64,000 nt of DNA from Deroplatys truncata (Eukaryota > Arthropoda > Insecta > Mantodea > Mantidae), in assembly GCA_030765065.1 (NCBI GenBank), contig CM060977.1, forward strand, positions 129,894,295 through 129,958,294, given 5' to 3'. The notes beneath the pieces were generated by a model, which was given only the letters and a program-made list of their open reading frames with translations, was not told the DNA's origin and searched no databases. Of the stretch, positions 36,600-47,550 are shown piece by piece. The first letter of the stretch is position 1, and each line of letters begins with the position of its first letter. The translations under genes and the position numbers were made by a program.

Positions 36600-37435
36600 A
36601 AAAAATCTGATGTGTTACACTCACATGACTTTCTCTACTCTGTACAAACTATTTTTACAAACGATTATTCACCAAATGCTTCATGTTAATCGAGATGTTA
36701 ATCTTATTGCTAATTTTCTTGTAGGTGCAAGGGGAATATGGTAGGCTTTAAGCGATAGTCAAATATTTTAAGAGCTGGTTGCTATGTGGCGCATTCCGTT
36801 CTCTTTGCATGTCCAGTACATAAAAAAATTAAAAACGAATTTCCATTTGCGAAAAACTATTGGAAAATTTAAGGGAATAACAAGCAGTATCTCGAAAATG
36901 GTTCACTCAACAAAAAACTGTATAGGACATAAATTGTGTATTTTAACGCGATCTACATTTTTATGTAATAACATTTTGTCTATCTCTGATGGTTTACCAG
37001 TTATGCAAAAGTAGTTCACAATGAAGAATACTTTTGGAGACATTCCCAGAAAATTAGAGATATACATTTAATTTGTCATGAAAGTATCTTAAACATATGA
37101 TATTTAATCAAAATCGTTAGAGCCATTTTTGAGAAAATTAAAATTTTCGAAAAATCTTCCATGTAAAGGGTAATCTGGGGTGGGGGATTTTCTTGGAAAC
37201 GTTCGTGTCACATCTCTGGAAGATACTGAACCTAGGTACCAAGTTTGGTGTTTATTCGACTGTTCATTTCTGAGTTATGCTGTTCACAGACACACACACA
37301 CACAGACATGTTTCCAAAAATACTTTTTGGGGGATTCAGGGGGTCTCAAAACATATATTTCCGGTAAATTCTCTGTATCGAATTTTTGGGTGGAATGCAA
37401 TACTTCCCCTACTTACTATACGTAGTAGAGAAAGT
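36600..37435 (+). repeat. Dispersed repeat A, copy 10 (full length)
   Basis: A full ~835-bp copy, from AAAAAATCTGATGTGTTACA to ACGTAGTAGAGAAAGTA. It is a good reference for the family. Confidence 0.85.
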
Positions 37436-38741
37436 AATATTGAAGATCGAGAAAAATATTCACCATTTGACTGTGGTTTTGATCCAATTAATAAAAAATT
37501 CTTAATATTTATGACACAGTAGTTAAAATTATTAGTTAAATCTTTCAAATTCAGAAAAAGATTTAATATTGATTTTGATATACATTGAGTCACAAGATAC
37601 AATAAAATAAATAGCTATAGCTTGTTTGGTGTTGGCGCAAGCCTTGATTATGGAACTCTTTCTCGGCACTGCTAGAGCGAAGCCTGTTGAACCTCCCCTG
37701 TTGGGTCATGTTTTCCCGGTTCCACTAGAGGTAGTTCCCGAGTGCTCTTCCCGTGGCCGGGTGGTAAAGTCTGGAACCATTAGGTAACTCTGCCGTCTTT
37801 GTCGACTTGCGCCTGCTTGCTCTGCAGCCCATACATCACCTGCGGTTCCCTCAACTCATCCTGTATAGAAGCGTATGCACAAAAGACCATTTGGGGGGTC
37901 CGTCAACTTGTCAAGGTCATAGTCAAAGGCTCTAAGGATTTTGATTAAAATTCTGTATGCTTAGGACGATTACATGACGTTTTTTTAAAAAGCTTACTAT
38001 CGCTTTAACCCATTTTATTTGCTTTATTCCTACAATGAAATGTGTAAATGGGCATCTGAGTTTCATCCTTATTAAGCAGAAATAGACAGAAGAATACCCT
38101 TTGTAAGAATAATTCGTTCAAGAGAGATTAGAGAAAATCACGTTAATGCAACATATCAGTTTTTTTTATAAAAACGCTTAAGTACTGGAGTGCATCTATT
38201 CTGTTGCAATATAACTTAACAGGAGAGTCATTATGCACTCAACGAGCCGCCACTGCTATGTAGAGGAAGTGGGTTTAACTCGGAGCTCCTGTTGCAGCCT
38301 GATCCAAAGAACCATGGGATGTTCTTGCAAGACAAAGTGCCCCTAGCTTAGTCACATTTATATTCCCAGCCTGTCCGCAACACAACACCGCCCGCTACGT
38401 CCTAGGAACGCCAATATATTGCTGTGTATCAGATACGGTCCTCGTGTCGAAATTCAAGTAACTCTACCAAGATTAATGAACCGACAGCATTATGTAAATG
38501 TCTGCAAAACTAACAACGGGAGGAAAGAATTGAAAAAGCAAGGAAGAAAGGAACAACAGCTACAAAATAAAAACTTTACGAGTAAAAAACTATAATGTGC
38601 CACAAATAAAATGTCAGGTCATTAAGGAGTTAAGAAAAGTCAGAGAGAATAAACAAGAAATGTCTATAAGAAGAGAACCATTCGAGAAATAGAAAGCCAT
38701 TATAGAAAAGAAAATCTAAGGAGGTTGGAAGCGAGAAAAAA
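37436..38741. other. Unassigned DNA
   Basis: No gene or repeat boundary recognised. Confidence 0.4.
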
Positions 38742-38892
38742 AATCTGATGTGTTACACTCACATGACATACTCTACTGCGTATAGTAAGTAGGAGAAGTA
38801 TTGCATTCCACTCAAAAATTCGGAAACGATATTTCACTGAAAATATATGTTTTGAAGCCTCCTGAATCCAAAAAAGTATTTTTTGAAACATG

Positions 38893-38950
<58 letters not shown>

Positions 38951-40639
38951 TCTGTGAACAGCATAAATCAGAAACGAACAGTTGGATAAAAACCAAACTT
39001 GGCGTTTAGGTTCAGTATCTTCCAGAGATATGACACGAATGTTTTCAAGAAAATCCCCCCACCCCAGATTACCCCTTACATGGAACATTTTTCGAAAATT
39101 TTAATTTTCTCAAAACTGACTAACAATTTTGATTAAAATATCATATATTTAAGATACTTTACTGACAAATAAAATGTGTATCTCGAATTTTCTGGGTATG
39201 TTTCCAAAAGTATTCTTCATTGTGAATGAATATGCATAACTGGTAAACCATAAGAGATAGACAAAATGTTACTACACAAAAATGTAGATCGCGTTTAAAT
39301 ACACAATTCACGACATATACATTTTTAGTTTCTCTACTACGTATAGTAAGTAGGGGAAGTATTGCATTCCACCCAAAAATTCGATACCGAGATTTCACCG
39401 GAAATACACGTTTTGAGACCTCCTGAATCCAAAAAAAGCATTTTTAGAAACATGTCCGTGTGTGTGTCTGTGTGTGTGTGTGTCTGTGTGTGTGTGTGTC
39501 TGTGTGTGTGTCTGTGAACAGCATAACTCAAAAACGAACAATCGGATAAGCACCAAACTTGGTATTTAGGTTCAGTATCTTCCAGAGATGCGACACAAAG
39601 GTTTTCAAGAAAATCCCCCCACCCCAGACCACCCTTTACATGGAACATTTTTCGAAAATTTTAATTTTCTCAAAAATGGCTCTAACGATTTTGATGAAAA
39701 TATCATATGTTTAGGGTAATGTCATGAGAAATGAAATTTATATCTCGAATTTTCTGGGAATGTCTCCAAAAGTATTCTTCATTGTGAACGACTTTTGCAT
39801 AACTGGTAAACCATAAGAGATAGACAAAATGTTAATACACAACAAATGTAGATCTCGTTAAAATACACAACTTATGTCATATACATTTCTTTTGTTGAGT
39901 GAACCGTTTTCGAGATATTGCTTGTTATTTCCTTAAATTTTCCAATACTTATACTTTTTCTCAAATGCGTTATGCATTTTTTTTATGTCCTGGACATGCA
40001 AAGAGAATGGAATGCGCCACATAGCAACCAGCGTTAAAATATTTGACTATCGCTTAAAAGCTACCATATTCCCCTTGCATCTACAAGAAAATTAGCAATA
40101 AGATTGACATCCCGATATCTCGATTAACATGAAGCATATGGAGAATAAGCGTTTGTAAAAATAGTTTGTACAAGAGTAGAGAAAGTCATGTGAGTGTAAC
40201 ACATCAGATTTTTTTTGTTGAGTGAACCATTTTGGAGGTATTGTTTGTTATTCCCTTAAATTTTCCTATACTTATACATTTCCTCAAATGGGAATTCGTT
40301 ATTCATTTTTTTTGCCCTGTTAATTCAAAGAATATGGAATACTCCACATGGCAACCAGCTCTTAAGATATTTGACTATCGCTTAAAGCCTACCAATTCCC
40401 CTTGCATCTACAACAAAATTAGCAATAAGAGTAAAATCTCGATAAACATGAAGAATATGGAGAATAACGTTTGTAAAAATAGTTTGTACAAGAGTAGGGA
40501 AAGTCATGTGAGTGTAAAACATCAGAATTTTTTTGGATTCAGGAGGCCTCAAAACATATATTTCCGGTAACATCTCGGTATCGAATTTTTGAGTGGAATG
40601 CAACACTTCCCCTACTTACTATACGAAGTAGAGAAAGTA
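38742..40639. repeat. Dispersed repeat A, triple-nested cluster
   Basis: The outer plus-orientation copy is visible as a 5' tip (38742-38767) and a 3' end (about 40528-40639). Inside it is a minus copy (about 38768-39326, resuming 40208-40527). Inside that is a second minus copy (about 39327-40207), inserted in the run of T before GTTGAGTGAACC. A long (GT)n tract lies at about 38894-38948 in the middle copy. Confidence 0.8.
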
Positions 40640-40740
40640 AAAAAGTAAGATGCGTTGCATTTACACGAGTTTCTCTACTCACTGTTTTAGAAACTTTTCT
40701 TACAAAAGCTTATTCTATCTACTGTTTTAATTATTGTGCC
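40640..40740 (+). repeat. Dispersed repeat A, diverged 5' fragment
   Basis: GATGCGTTGCATTTACACGA, TTTCTCTACTC and CTTACAAAAGCTTATTC resemble the family's first 100 bp. Confidence 0.45.
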
Positions 40741-41557
40741 ATTTGCATTATCCCCTTTAACTTATATGGTCATATCGCGGCTTGTACTTGTAAAATAGCT
40801 CCTTGACTGTAGATTATTAACACTAGGTTGATCATTTCTTTCTTGAGACACACGCACATTTGCTCTCACATGTATAATCCCAGACTCTCTAGGGAATAGA
40901 GAATGATTCAGGATAAAAAAAACTTCCCCACCCGGGACCTCTCGGGCGAAAAGTCAGCTCGATTACCACTGAACTATGAACGCTGTCATGTCTACTTCTT
41001 ATTAATAGAGATAAAATTTCATTACACATAGCAACTTCCTACTTGAAAAAAGTATACACATTTGAAAATTCAAATCAGCAACAAAGAATACCTCTGAAAT
41101 GGTTAACCAAAGGGGATATTTTTAAAAATTTGTTTTCCTTATGTCGAAAAAAAGTACAACTGGATCATGAGCCACTATGTAAAATACACATAGGATTACT
41201 TTGTTTTTCAGTAAGAATTACTGGAAGTAACAAAGAAACAATAATATTTTAAGCACTAACCGGTATAGAAATTACATTAGCATTATAAACTACTTTAAAA
41301 TATTAGTAGTAGTGGTATTTATTAACTACGTAGTATTACATTATTTGTATAACACAATCGCATCGGTCACAATATCGTACATACTCTCTAGAAAAATACC
41401 TGACCTGTATCACCTGACTTGCAGAATTGACCAGAAAACAAATATTTTATCATAACAACACTATAAGCATACACATAAAATATAAAGTACTCTCAATCAC
41501 ACAAACACACACACACACACTCACACTCACGCACGAAAAGCTCAAGTACCACATATT
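40741..41557. other. Unassigned DNA with a possible decayed SINE head
   Basis: Around 40900-40990, read on the minus strand, a tRNA-like GTTCAGTGGTAATCGAGC is followed by a partial box B. It may be a degraded SINE. No gene was recognised. Confidence 0.35.
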
Positions 41558-42906
41558 CACTGCCGTCTGTGAAAATTGCTTCACCAAGAAGGAAACGCAT
41601 GAATTCAATGAGTTTAATACAACAGGTTAGGTACATGACAAGTAACAAATCATAAACTTTTCTATACATGACCTTTGAGCACAAATATTGAGTTTTGGTG
41701 TGGCCTCCATGCGCTGCAATTAGAGTGGTATTGAATAAAAAAGGTTCTGAATAAGTTCCTCGCAGTTTGTACTCGAGCTCACAAATCCCTGACACCAGTT
41801 ACTGGAGGACTGTGACGCACCAGGTGCCCAACAACCATATCCCAGACATATTCGATGGGCGACATGTCAGGCGAAGGTGCTGGCCAGGGAAACAATGGTA
41901 CCCGTCTCTCTTCGAGGAAAGCTTGTACATTCCTCGCAATATGTGGCCGGGCATTGTCCTGTTGAAATGTGGCCTGTGGAGATGCCCGAAGCAGGGGAGT
42001 ACCTCTGGCTCTACAACCACCGGTAGGTACCGGTTGCTGTTCAAAGTGCCCTCAATTCGTAGGAAGCGAGATTGATTGTTGTAACCAATGGCGCCCCAAA
42101 CCATCACACCTGGTGTTTGTCCACTATGTTGCTCAACAATGCAGCCCTACAGAATGCGCTAATCACGGTACCGCCGGACACGTATGCGGCCATCACGGTA
42201 GGACACGTTGAAGCGGGACTCGAGACTACATTTTGCACTCAGCACATCAGTGACGCTGTTCATGTGCCCATTGCAGTTGGAGGAGCTTGTGGTTTATGGA
42301 CAATGGAAACTGACGTAATGTCATGCATGCAACCAGTCCAACCTGCAGCAGACGGCGACGAACCGTTGATGCATACAAGTTCACACCTGTTTCAGTACTC
42401 CAGCGACGAGCCAACACTGTGGTTGAAACTATAGGGTCCGTTATTGGCATGCGGACAAGATGCGGTCATCCCGTGCTGTGGTCATGTTCCGTGGTCCAGT
42501 ACCCGCTCTTCGCTGCGTACGAGCTTCATCTATCCACTGCTCCACACACGCATCACTGTCGTAGCAGCATGCCCTGTAGAGCCGAAATGTCACGTATGAG
42601 AAACCCGCTTCCTGGAGACCGACCATTCTGCTCCGTTCAAACTCACTCACATGTCGATATGGCTCGCTTTGAAGTCAACAAGGCGTACTGGCCATCACGT
42701 TATTGTTTCCACCTTGTTTGACAGCTCGGCACTGAGCGCAACACTGAGCTTGTCGGACCGACACTAGAGGGCTCTGCTCGGCCTACGTGTACCCAATCTC
42801 TCTGCAAACCTAATTACTATTGCATGCACACCCTGTTACACTTTCATCAAGTTCGGAGTTATTCGGGAAATTCTTTCTTGGGTTGCAACTTTCATAAACG
42901 GCAGTG
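41558..42906 (-). mobile_element. Tc1-like transposon, family 2, copy 2
   Basis: The ends are CACTGCCGTCTGTGAAAATT (left) and GCAACTTTCATAAACGGCAG (right). It is the same family as 29120-30506 but inverted. The terminal CACTGCCG/CGGCAGTG repeat is better preserved here than in copy 1. Confidence 0.85.
41720..42690 (-). pseudogene. Tc1-type transposase, multiply frameshifted
   Basis: On the minus strand, 42441-42650 reads MSEFERSRMVGLQEAGFSY. Then 42247-42450 reads STTVLARRWSTETGVNLYA, and 41799-42107 reads MMVWGAIGYNNQSRFLRIEG and HFNRTMPGHILRGM. The normal QDN motif around the second catalytic Asp is lost to substitution or frameshift in this copy. At least three frame changes are needed to follow the protein, so it is dead. 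Confidence 0.8.
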
Positions 42907-42908
42907 TA

Positions 42909-43645
42909 TTTAAAGAAAACTTAAATAAACACCTTATCTCTTAGTACATTTACATCCATTAAGTATGAGCCCAAGCTTGGTCAGTTTCGGCTGTTTAGAA
43001 TCAAGTAGCAGAAAACTGTTCTCCGTCTGTTGGAAGCCGAAAATACTTGTGGTAATAACTTTTTTCTAACACCCTCCGTCTGCTCGCATACTGCCAAAAT
43101 ATGCGTCTAGCCTTCCTATTTCCCGCATAATGGAAAGTCCTTCTGGGATCATAGTCAACAATCTTTCGAGCTTTCCACCCTCCAACCTCAGCCATGCTAT
43201 TCCCATCGTCTGTTTTATTCCCAATTCCAAAATATATGTTTCCTTACCCCATCCATGTTTTTATTTCATGTTGTAGCTCCAATGTTGATCTTTCTACATT
43301 AAGATTCTATTTCCTGCCTGTTTATATCACATAGTTGTCTTTTGACTTTTTTCACGGCACTGTATTTTCATTACACCTTTGCCAGATATCGTTTAAGCGA
43401 TTTTTTTAGAATTCCAGTTAGAATCAGGGACGAATATCAGGATGTAAAGCTAATATTAATGAGTGATCTGGATGCTAGGATAGCAAAAGCAAATATTTAG
43501 ATTAAAACAGGGGACATAGATAACAGAAACCTATCAGAAACAGCAAGGACTTGGTCCTGAATGCTCTAAAATATAAAACAATTGAAGGCAGTAAATATTG
43601 AAAATTAAGTATAACCTTAAAGTCTTGACAACTTTAAACAACAAC
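42909..43645. other. Unassigned DNA, possible LINE endonuclease relic
   Basis: No intact gene. At about 43424-43500 a short frame reads DVKLILMSDLDARIAKAN, resembling the G-D-x-N-A-R motif of LINE endonucleases, but it is broken at once. This could be a decayed fragment. Confidence 0.3.
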
Positions 43646-43669
43646 AGTAGAATAAGAATGGCGTTTCTG

Positions 43670-44177
43670 GCGCAAAGGATTTGCCGCCATCTGATAAGGT
43701 TCTTTGATCTATGCCGCTAGCCCCGCCCCCTCCCTTTGTGCGCTACTATTTGCCGCCCGGTCGCGTGCCGCTAGCTCCGCCCCTTTCTGCGCTTACCTAA
43801 TGCCGACAGTGTCTGTGCCGGCAGGTCCTCCCCCCTCCCCCCCTGTGGTCACGTGCCGGTGACCCACCGCCTCCCTCCCCCATACGCGTGTCCTCCCTCC
43901 CCTTTGTGTTCTGGTTGGTTCCCTGTGGATAGGTGGGAGAGTGTGTATTGATCCTATACGTCGGTCGCGTACCTTCCCTAGGTCTAAATCCCTGCCGTGT
44001 GATTGGCTTGGGGTAGGGGATGTGCCGCTCGGGGTGAGGGGTTATATGTGAGGGTTCTCGGTGCGTGACGTTGGCGGTGTGGGAATGCGATTCTCGATGC
44101 CTGCCGCACATCGGCAAATCGTTTGAGTACATAATTGTGTCAATCAATTAGGTAATGTGTGTTATTGAAAAAAGAAT
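43670..44177 (+). repeat. Polinton left terminal inverted repeat (508 bp)
   Basis: It pairs as reverse complement with 63487-64000. Identity appears very high: one 6-nt indel at about 43785 (CCCCTTTCTG against CCCCCTTCCCTTTGTG) plus at least one substitution. The outer part is GC-rich and holds an internal direct repeat around TGCCGCTAGCYCCGCCCC. Similarity ends at AAAAAAGAAT (44177). Confidence 0.95.
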
Positions 44178-44218
44178 CAATGTTTATATACCGCTATTGC
44201 AATTAAACGTTCCTCGTC

Positions 44219-44265
44219 AGTCAATTAAGTATTTTTGATTGATTAATTGACTCGCACGCACCTGA
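44219..44265 (-). repeat. Left-arm copy of the Polinton subterminal repeat
   Basis: Read on the minus strand it contains GCGAGTCAATTAATCAATC and AAAAATACTTAATTG. This is the inverted counterpart of the repeats in the right arm (61.3-63.5 kb). Confidence 0.75.
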
Positions 44266-44598
44266 CCGCAATCGTATATGTATAACTACGTTCACGGTCT
44301 TAACCTCTCTCCGGCAACAGCCCGACATGTAATGGAAAGCCCGCCAGCCGACTTCTGCCTGGTAATAACCCGTTTCACCCCCACTCCGCGACTGCGTGCG
44401 TGACGTCACTAACAAGCCTCGACATGTAGACTAGCCCGGCTCCACTCAGTCGGCGTTGGTAAATCATGTTAAAACACGCTCGCCAAGGACTTTCCTTGGT
44501 ATTCAAAAACAGACGGGTGGCTTCTGCCTGGAGGGTGAATAACAGGTCTCAACTTGCATTCCACCCCCTCCACCGCCGTGTGACCTCACTGTCTACAG

Positions 44599-44633
44599 TA
44601 TATAAGGAACGTCGGCAGCCGGAGCGATCATTT
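44599..44633 (+). promoter_or_regulatory. TATA/Inr promoter of the left-arm spliced gene
   Basis: TATATAAGG is at 44599-44607 and an initiator-like TCATTT at 44628-44633. The putative +1 A at 44630 is 31 bp from the TATA start. The first ATG of the gene follows at 44669. Confidence 0.65.
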
Positions 44634-44668
44634 ATTGTTTTATCAGTGTTCGTTCAGTGATAATCGAA

Positions 44669-45802
44669 ATGGCTGGTGATCATCGTGCATCTGATGTGAA
44701 TGATTACTGGAGCGAGTGCGGGGAAGATTATTTTCACTACGTATACTTCCATACCGAAACATGCAATGGTTTAATGCATTCAGTGTTGTGTACTCAACCG
44801 TCGCATCATGATCAGATGACTACACTGGAAGTGTGTACAGAGAGCTGTCCTGTTTATCGAGGAGCGAACATGTAAGTAATATACATATTTCTATAACTCG
44901 GTAATATATTGTACGCATGTTAAATGAAATCTAACTTGAAATTATTTCATTCTTTCAGTGAAAATCGCATGGGTGTTGATGTGGAGGATCTTAGCGATGT
45001 CGATGAAGTTGACAATGTCTTCGTCTCGAAACATCTAGCTAAATGTGATACAGAGTCGTGCACCGGATACATGCATTCTGTACTTTGTACTAACCCGGCC
45101 CAGCATGAACGCATGACATCCTTCTTCCTATGTAACGACAACTGCGAGGTCTACCAGCGGAGGAAGAGAAAACTCGAGTAAGTAGAAGAAATGTTAAATT
45201 ACATATTCATTTACTGCTTCTAATGCTACTCTGTGTCTAACCTAAAAATTAAATTATTACAGACTGCGAATGACTGCGCCTAAGGTACCCGTGCCAATAG
45301 AGGAGCTGGATCCTGAGAGACGCGATGTCGATATAGTGGAATATCCAATCGCAGAGCGCCATACACAGCCTATGGAGGAGGATGCCGCTCCACTACCCGA
45401 CATTACTACTACCCCTGATGATAAAGCAACGAGGATGCAGGAGTGGATAAATCAGACGACTCCAGATTGCTCGCCCGAGATACACACAGAATCGTGCAAG
45501 ACCGTGAAGTGAGTATGACACTCTTTGATAATACTTTTTTGTGTGACAAGGGGAGAGGATTTTTCTAATATATGTATTTCTCTTTCAGACGTATGAAATC
45601 ATTAACTAAACCTATTTCTAACATTGTTTTGAATATATGTTGCAGGGGTGTGAGGAGGGAGCGGAGGAAGAGGCGGAACGAGACCGGTGAGAAAAAGCAG
45701 AAGAGACGGTGTAAGAGGAGAATCCTCAACGATGCTCCTATGATCTTCTTATTCATTGAAGATACCCCGGAGGAGCATGGAGAATCGATCACATGCGCTT
45801 GA
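44669..45802 (+). CDS. Four-exon gene, unknown protein with duplicated Cys-rich module
   Basis: Predicted exons are 44669-44871, 44959-45177, 45263-45508 and 45589-45802, giving a 293-residue protein. All introns are short (73-87 bp), obey GT-AG (donors GTAAGT, GTAAGT, GTGAGT; acceptors TTTCAG or TTACAG) and lie in the same phase. The start is the first ATG after a TATA/Inr promoter. Exons 1 and 2 encode the same module: a TE(T/S)CxG motif, then MHSVLCT, then paired Cys ending VY. Exon 3 is acidic and ends with another HTESC. Exon 4 is strongly basic (VRRERRKRRNE and KKQKRRCKRR), perhaps for nuclear or DNA contact, with an acidic end. A second acceptor at 45645 would shorten exon 4 in frame by 57 nt. 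I do not recognise the family. The Cys pattern could bind zinc, but no function is assigned. It is the outermost gene of the left arm. Confidence 0.75.
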
Positions 45803-46259
45803 TGACGTCAGCATCTCCCCCTCCCATTCCGTGAATATTGGACTATACTATGACACCCCCTCCCTCTACATAAACTGCGAAAGTGATAAATCATTTGTTT
45901 ATATTACAAAATCAGACTGGGATATAATATCCAAAAACATTCCAATGATTGAAGATTACCTACGCCACGAAAAAACGTTTGCGTGTGATGAATATTGTGA
46001 CAATGTAATTTATGCATACAATATTATTGTATTTTTTGACCATTCAATTCATTTCATAAATACATGTTTAAATAATAATGTAATATCTTTAGACATTGAG
46101 GGTGTAAGGAACCTAAAACGGCTATTGCCCTATATTGAAAGACATTTGAATATTTTAAATGATTTCTGCAAGTCAGGAGCAACTAGTTTTTCAGGGAGTA
46201 GGAGGGGGAGAAGGAAAATGCTTGAAATGTATGCTAAAGTCAATAAAAGAGTGTTTTAG
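45777..46259 (+). CDS. Unknown 160-residue protein with two similar halves
   Basis: The first ATG of the frame is at 45777. It overlaps the end of the upstream four-exon gene by 26 bp in another frame, so expression may depend on alternative splicing or re-initiation of that transcript. Two halves share one pattern: VYITKSDWDIISKNIPMIED at about residues 40-60 and ISLDIEGVRNLKRLLPYIER at about 106-125. Each is a beta-like strand, then an aromatic or Leu-rich helix ending IPxIE or LPYIE. This recalls the C-terminal part of PC4-like single-strand DNA-binding proteins, but the match is only a pattern and the call is inference. The protein ends in a basic tail (GSRRGRRKMLE). An AATAAA overlaps the last codons. 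It converges on the major capsid gene. Confidence 0.65.
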   Translation: MENRSHALDDVSISPSHSVNIGLYYDTPSLYINCESDKSFVYITKSDWDIISKNIPMIEDYLRHEKTFACDEYCDNVIYAYNIIVFFDHSIHFINTCLNNNVISLDIEGVRNLKRLLPYIERHLNILNDFCKSGATSFSGSRRGRRKMLEMYAKVNKRVF

Positions 46260-46272
46260 TATATGAATTCAA

Positions 46273-46278
46273 TTTATT
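46273..46278 (-). terminator. Polyadenylation signal for the minus-strand capsid cluster
   Basis: AATAAA on the minus strand, about 60 nt past the stop of the major capsid gene. It lies in the gap between the two converging genes. Confidence 0.55.
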
Positions 46279-46338
46279 ATTCATAAACTTATCCTAGTAC
46301 ATATCTTTACAAAACCATTCACCCAAACATATACATAA

Positions 46339-47550
46339 TTATATAAGTGCTTGCATCAAGTGAGAAAGAGGTTTGTAGGTAAATACTTTGTCATGTAGAA
46401 CCAGACAGTACAGTGACGTCTGGGCTGGTATATTTGCAGATGCTTGAATCTCGATTCTGATGTTCACAGCTCCATTTATAACCTCCTCGGGTTGGTGAGA
46501 ACAGTCTATTACGAATAATGGTGCACGGTGAAGAAAATCCTTTCTCTTCAAGAGGGGATAATTATCTCTTTCATAATAGGAACTTTGAAATTTACAGTAC
46601 ATTTCATATAGTGAAGCAAACTTTGAATTTTTAAAGTCCAAGTTCAAATCGTGGTAGGGGTAGCATTCACTGTTGAGGAATAGTCTCAAATTAGTAATGT
46701 TACAGTGATCAAACTCGGAACTGTTCTTGCTATAATCACCCAATCTTGCAGTCTGCGCGCACACTATGATGAAGCGAGGTTTCTCGAGCTTAGATGTTGT
46801 TGCTACATTCCAAGTGAAAGATCTTGTCTGGGGTACAGCAGGCTGGGTATGAAGATCCATAGATCGAAAGGCAAGGTGTAGAGGTTTATCAGACTTGACA
46901 ATTTTTAGAATGTGAACTCTTTCAGCATCAGAAAGACGAATTACAGGCATCCTCCATTCGATTCTAGTTAACTTTACATTAGCTTCCTCTCCATTCGAGC
47001 TCAGGACACAGTTTCTAGAATCTTTGGATCTTATGAGAATCAATTCAAACTTGCTGTCGAGTATAAGCTCCTTGTGATCATCAGCAAATCCTAGGAGCAT
47101 CGAGAGAGGGACTACAGCATTGAAAGCTCCATTCGTCTCGTGTACTATATCAACTTCTTCACCTGGATAGGCCCATCCAGCATTCAGCAGCCGATTCGAC
47201 TCCATAGGGTTGAGAGTCACATAATTTCGTATAGTTGTAGTAATTCCAGGATTCCTTGTTCTGTCTATAGTTGTAGCATTCATATCTAGACGTATCTCAT
47301 CAAACATGAAGGCTATAGCATTATTAGCGAGCTTCGCTGTAGTAGGCGATCCATCTACCTTGGTGAGAGCACCTTCGATGTAGAGATAACTCTTGTTAGG
47401 TAGCGTATACAAATCTTCAGCTTGGCATGGTATTCTAATTTCATCGTTTACATCCAGAGCGGACGTGTTGTATGGAAGAAAAATATGCTCCTCCTCCTTG
47501 GTGATCTTGTCGTCAAAGGCTGGAACTTCTGTCACGTTTAAGATATCCAT
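46339..47550 (-). CDS. MCP: Polinton major capsid protein (double jelly-roll)
   Basis: A 403-residue protein in one open frame from ATG. It corresponds to the double jelly-roll major capsid protein of Polintons/adintoviruses, which forms the hexameric shell units. Recognisable parts are NKSYLYIEGALTKVDG in the first strands, an internal AFMFDEIRLDMNATTID, and the conserved C-terminal block with PLFVIDCSHQPEEV, VNIRIEIQASANIPAQTS and YCLVLHDKVFTY. Its ATG overlaps the stop of the small basic gene upstream (TAATG), so it is the last gene of a tightly packed minus-strand series. The length is at the short end for Polinton capsids. No internal stop or frameshift is seen. The assignment rests on remembered family motifs and the gene neighbourhood. 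Confidence 0.88.
   Translation of the reverse strand: MDILNVTEVPAFDDKITKEEEHIFLPYNTSALDVNDEIRIPCQAEDLYTLPNKSYLYIEGALTKVDGSPTTAKLANNAIAFMFDEIRLDMNATTIDRTRNPGITTTIRNYVTLNPMESNRLLNAGWAYPGEEVDIVHETNGAFNAVVPLSMLLGFADDHKELILDSKFELILIRSKDSRNCVLSSNGEEANVKLTRIEWRMPVIRLSDAERVHILKIVKSDKPLHLAFRSMDLHTQPAVPQTRSFTWNVATTSKLEKPRFIIVCAQTARLGDYSKNSSEFDHCNITNLRLFLNSECYPYHDLNLDFKNSKFASLYEMYCKFQSSYYERDNYPLLKRKDFLHRAPLFVIDCSHQPEEVINGAVNIRIEIQASANIPAQTSLYCLVLHDKVFTYKPLSHLMQALI

Noticed and set aside
43797..44147. 117-codon minus-strand ORF in the left terminal repeat, mirrored at 63517-63867
   Set aside because: It lies wholly in the inverted repeat, is low-complexity (His, Arg, Gly, Pro) and its first codon is TTG. 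Its conservation is explained by the near identity of the two ends.
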